Shown one piece after another: positions 60,190 through 64,000 of a stretch of DNA of 64,000 nucleotides. The position numbers were made by a program, and so were the translations under genes. Position 1 is the first letter of the stretch; every line of letters begins with the position of its first letter. The DNA is from Heterobilharzia americana (taxonomy: Eukaryota > Platyhelminthes > Trematoda > Strigeidida > Schistosomatidae), in the NCBI GenBank assembly GCA_944470555.2, contig OX104127.1, forward strand, positions 32,937,661-33,001,660, written 5' to 3'. The notes below the pieces were generated by a model. It saw nothing but the letters and a program-made list of their open reading frames with translations, searched no databases and was not told the DNA's origin.

Positions 60190-63000
60190 TCTTCAGTGTC
60201 CAGTGAGGTATAGATTCATGTTTGTGGTTTGAGGATAGAAGTCTATGAGCCTATGTTAGTCATCTTTTAGTAGATTTCTGCCTTCTTTTAGCCTTCTGAA
60301 TGTGTCATCTGGTGACCTGAAGAATATATCTCCTGAGATTCGATCATAAGTGTCGGTTGCTTGACGCAAATCTAATACTTGTGGAAAACAGAATTCTTTC
60401 CTAACTTCTTGACTCTCCTATCTAATGGGAAGAAAGAAAAGATACATCAGATCCTGTGCCGTTCCTTAGGGTCAGAATTATATTCCAACTGTCTGCGACA
60501 CGTTAAAGAGTAGAGGTTGAGCTCCTAAATTCCTTCTTCGTGAGTCAGACTATTCATCTCAGGGACTAGACGACTAGTCAGTCTCTGAACTCTTTCTGGA
60601 AGTTCTAAGTCAACACCAAAAGAGAGAGTCGCCACTTGTGCACGGTTTTCTAGATGAGATACAATGGATTATGTATCTGAGGCTGTGAACATATCACCAT
60701 CTATTTTAATAAAATTGTTCCGAAATGCCTAGAATGTCTTAATACCTTTAGTTGCAATCAACGGACAGTTCGCTATAATCCTCATGTTATATTTTACTAT
60801 GACTTTTATGTCAATGCGAATTAACAAGGAGAGTAGAGAAGTCTCAGTAATGTTGTTGGCATTGCTGTCTGGATGCGCTAAGTGCTGGCCATGCACCTAC
60901 CTTTTTTGACAGGCATCAGCCATTTGTTTTACATCTGTCTGAAGTGTGCATACATCGCTGTGACATTTCCCTCTTCAGAGTTTTGATTTCACCAATCTAG
61001 AGAACCGTTAGTGATTTTGTGATACTTGGCAGTTAGTCTATGCACAGGAGAAGTAGTGGCAGACTCGGGAATGCTCTTTGTGTTATTTTACTGTGTACCG
61101 ACTTTTCAGGTGATCATTAGGAACCTTTTCCTACTTTTTATGTTCGACCAATAAGCAACGTTTTCATCCGTGTGAATAGTTGTCAGAAACTCAAAGTTTT
61201 CACTTTTATGAGCAACCTGGAGCAGGTTACTTTTCCGAATGTCTTGCTGAATTTTGAAAAATGACATCTGAAGGTTTCCTCTTGTCCTTCGACTGAACCA
61301 AAAATCCTCCAACTGTGAGGTTTAGCAAGCAGTCGAAACTTCTGTGACGTCCATATTGTCGAAGTGATAACAAGGTGTCGACTTTTTTCTTGACTGCTTT
61401 TCCTAGGATTTTGATCACAATGAAAGTCGAGCTTATTGGTCAGTAACTTGTTGAGTGCTTTCTAGAACCATCCTCGTAGACAGGTGTGACTACGGTATCC
61501 TTCCAGTCATACGGGAATGCATCTCCACTGGGTGACAGTAATTATAGTAGTCAATGGAGGGGGGCTTAATAGAAGGCAAGTTATGTATGCAGCCTTTTGT
61601 ACCACTAATCCGGCCCCATTGAATCTACTAAATCCGGAGTACTTACTGTCTTGAAAATGTCATTGCATCTGATGTAAACAGAGCTTATTCTTCTGCCTGT
61701 CAAAGGTCCGGTGGCCTAAGTCATGTTTATTAGAGGTTCCCATGTAAAGACCTGGGGAAAGTATCTGGCAGTTGCTTTTTCTGATTCTTTACAATCTCCT
61801 GTTCACTAGTTAGTTTCTGTTTGTCGGATTAGAGTCCAGATATCAGAATATATCTTACTGCCTCTTCGGATGATCTGCTACAACCAAGGCGAAACGTGTT
61901 TCGAAGTATATTGGGAACCGGCAGACTTCTGTGATACGTTTATACTAGGCCACTTTACAGTGATTTTTGCCTCGGGAGTATCAAGGTTAGGGACGCGACT
62001 CAAAGATGTTTTCTTCCATCATGGTGGACTTCAGATTCCTTAACTAATCCACGGAAGATAATGTTTCCACCGCTTAAGTGCAGTCAAAGGAATGAAATTT
62101 TGTTACTCAAGTTTATAACTATTAGATAGAGCACTATTCAACCTCATATAAGACTCTTGGATTGTCTGTCTGTTCCTCAGAAATGGCCTTTCAGTCAATA
62201 ACTGCCATATTTCTATCCCACACGGTAAGGTTAGTAGGGATGTTGGCCTGGCACAAAACGGACTGTGTGGCCCTGTGGGCGATTGAAGTGCGTTCAGTTT
62301 CACCAAGAAGTAGAATGTACTTGATGGAAGTTACATCATCTGTGTGATAGAATACTAAGTCTACTAGTTATCAGGCATGCCTAGTTGCTGCTCTGATATG
62401 TTGTATGAGTGTGAAGTGAATCGATGTTTCTACTAGCCTGTGGCCGAATGGGTTACTTGACGCTCCCGCTATGGAGCTGTCCAGTCAGTTGATATGAAGT
62501 TAGTCCCGTATAACCAGGTGCCTGAATATATCTGTCCAGAAATTCAGCTTATCTGGGAGGAGGCCTTCCACCTCAAATTCAGGGTGATAATTTATTATGA
62601 CTAGTTAAATACGTTGTCCCTTGCAAATCAGTTGGCTGAATACCATTCTACATATATCCATTTCATGTGCTACCGTTTGTATTACTCTTACATCTAAGGT
62701 GTTCTTCATGTGAAGGATAATGCCACAACCCCCGTTTGATAATTTTCCACTTCACTTATGTTTAACCATTGCTGATCTCAGAAGTGAGTTAAGTTTCAGA
62801 AGCGGAAAATCTTTCGGAGCTTTCTTTGCTCATTACGCCGGTTATCCGAACCTATTCATTCGGAGAATTACGCGCATCTGTACAGAAGATGATGACCACC
62901 TAAGTGAGTTTTCATCTCGTGCACAAAAGCTTCAATTTGATTTGTGTCTTAAATCTAACTAAACGAAAACTCACTACTTTGAGATCTTGATCTTCACCAA
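60190..63000 (-). mobile_element. SR1-like (CR1-clade) retrotransposon, decayed
   Basis: Minus-strand order from 63000: endonuclease start with SETxLTSEISNG (about 62800; the W of SETWL is a stop), IIKRGLWHYP, LIQHIRAATRHA (62400) and LVDLVFYHTDDVTSIKYILL (62360-62300), where the following SDH is lost (GETER). Then the linker (FTWEPLIN, 61750), VTPVYEDGSRKHSTSY (61490-61440), VIKILGKAVKKKVDTLLSLR (61418), and the thumb LPERVQRLTSRLVPEMNSL (60605-60550) with RRQLEYNS. The C-terminus is near 60320. The 3' UTR (GGTTTGAGGATAGAAGTCTA) resembles that of the 27690-29930 element. No intact catalytic RT box was found. Confidence 0.75.
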
Positions 63001-64000
63001 ATAATCTTAATTTCAATTCTTCCTTCTAATTTCTTTGTTCGATCAGTAAAAAACAAATCCTTGAGTACAAACACTCCAACTGTTTGAACTTTTCGCTCAT
63101 TTATCTTGGAATACTGTCTATCTCTTCTGCTGATTCGAACAAAAACTAAGTAGTTGAAATCTGTTTTCTGCAGGAACTGTCTCTTTTTTCTGTATATTTA
63201 ATTAGAGGGGCTTTTGCTACTTTTCTTAGTAACAGGTTGTCATCTAAACTTGGGAGTTTACCAAAGTGGTGTTCGAAATAATCACGTGTTTCTACGTCCC
63301 TACTTTCCTTAACTTTTTACAAAGTTCCGACTTTTGGTTTCTTTGCTGAGTAATTACTGTTAGCTAGTGAATTACAAGGCTCTTTCGTTCGACGGGTCAT
63401 TTTTAACCACTTGCCACCTTTCAAAGTTATCGGATGTAGGAAGATGATTAGGGCTCTTTTCAACAAACTTAACGTTGACCACTATAGATTACAACCTCAT
63501 ATCTCCTCTGTAGATGGTTCACTAACTGAGTCACTAGGCTGGGCGCGGGTCATGGCTTAAAGACTTTCTTAGGTGGCACTGACAGTGCTTTACCTATATG
63601 TCTTTCATTGGAAGCTAACACGATCTTGTGACTGACAGTTTCAGGTTAGCTCTAATAGTTATAAAAATGCGTGAACCTGAAGATGCTCGCTTAGCCTTGC
63701 TTAGAATTTTTTTTCAAAGTCCTCTGTATTACATCCTATATTTGGTTTCCTAACCTAACTTTCAGTCTGCAGTACACATTTGTAGCGTTCTCTATATCGG
63801 CCTATGTGTCAACTGATGTAGTGCCATTACCATTATCTGAGTCATTAGCTTTTATTTTGAGCACCACTTCTACGCGCTAGTATTCATAAGTGATTTATAT
63901 CCATCGGCCAAGCCTCAAACGTTCCAGCACCACAACAAATGAAACCAGATCCTTACTGCATTACTATACTTTTTGTGTGTTTCAAGCACATGGTTCGTAT
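63001..64000. other. Unassigned AT-rich end of window
   Basis: May contain upstream parts of the SR1-like element on the minus strand. No signal that I can support. Confidence 0.3.

Noticed and set aside
62440..62500. tRNA-like string TGTGGCCGAATGGG
   Set aside because: On the other strand it encodes a continuing part of the SR1-like endonuclease; the resemblance is chance.
62720..62962. 80-codon plus-strand open frame
   Set aside because: Opposite strand of the SR1-like endonuclease start (SETxLTSEI).
1..64000. CRISPR arrays, bacterial operons, origins, riboswitches
   Set aside because: No direct repeat/spacer pattern, no ribosome-binding-site-led gene clusters; the window is eukaryotic.

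Overview
The window looks like AT-rich flatworm nuclear DNA, most likely from a schistosome-type trematode. That call rests on inference: the retroelements are of the kinds known from schistosomes (RTE/SR2-like, CR1/SR1-like, and Penelope-like with a GIY-YIG endonuclease), there is one good microexon candidate, and coding is interrupted and intronic. Nothing bacterial or plasmid-like is visible. No complete, intact host gene can be read from end to end.

Layout. 1-345 is the edge of a decayed RTE-like reverse transcriptase on the minus strand. 0.6-8.6 kb is mostly non-coding. It holds a well-bordered minus-strand exon candidate (2069-2201) and copies of a tRNA-headed repeat flanked by inverted arms (925-985, 2930-3332, 5090-5366). 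8.6-12.1 kb is an almost full-length but broken RTE retrotransposon on the minus strand, abutted by a Penelope-like element (12.1-13.2 kb, minus). 15.3-16.3 kb holds a second tRNA-headed repeat family. 17.2-17.8 kb and 20.3-23.8 kb hold RTE-like endonuclease/RT remnants on the plus strand; the larger one is interrupted by an inverted 3' fragment of its own family (21.17-21.52 kb). Minus-strand exon candidates lie at 17947-17988, 19622-19954 and 25804-25976.

From 26 kb onward retroelements dominate. CR1/SR1-like RTs lie at 26.06-27.11 (+) and 27.69-29.93 (-), a CR1 3' end at 31.4-32.1 (-), an RTE 5' fragment at 33.2-34.1 (+) and a CR1 C-terminal scrap at 35.25-35.88 (+). A long CR1-like element follows at 37.9-43.8 (+), with an open ORF1 of about 395 codons and a lightly damaged ORF2. 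A second, 5'-truncated CR1 starts exactly at the ATT-rich tail of the first (43.8-47.9, +). 48-52.9 kb is unassigned. 53.6-55.0 kb is a second Penelope-like copy (+). 55.05-58.5 kb is a CR1-like element (+) split by an inverted CR1 3' end, and 60.2-63.0 kb is an SR1-like element (-).

How it works together: this is an intronic or intergenic retroelement graveyard, probably inside a large split gene on the minus strand. Elements insert into or next to one another. None of the RT genes is intact, although several catalytic boxes survive. The two strongest second-look items are a roughly 500-bp inverted repeat that is almost identical in its core but diverged in its flanks (47272-47771 against 55859-56358), and the set of minus-strand exons with consensus splice borders, including a 42-nt microexon whose phase fits the exon upstream of it.
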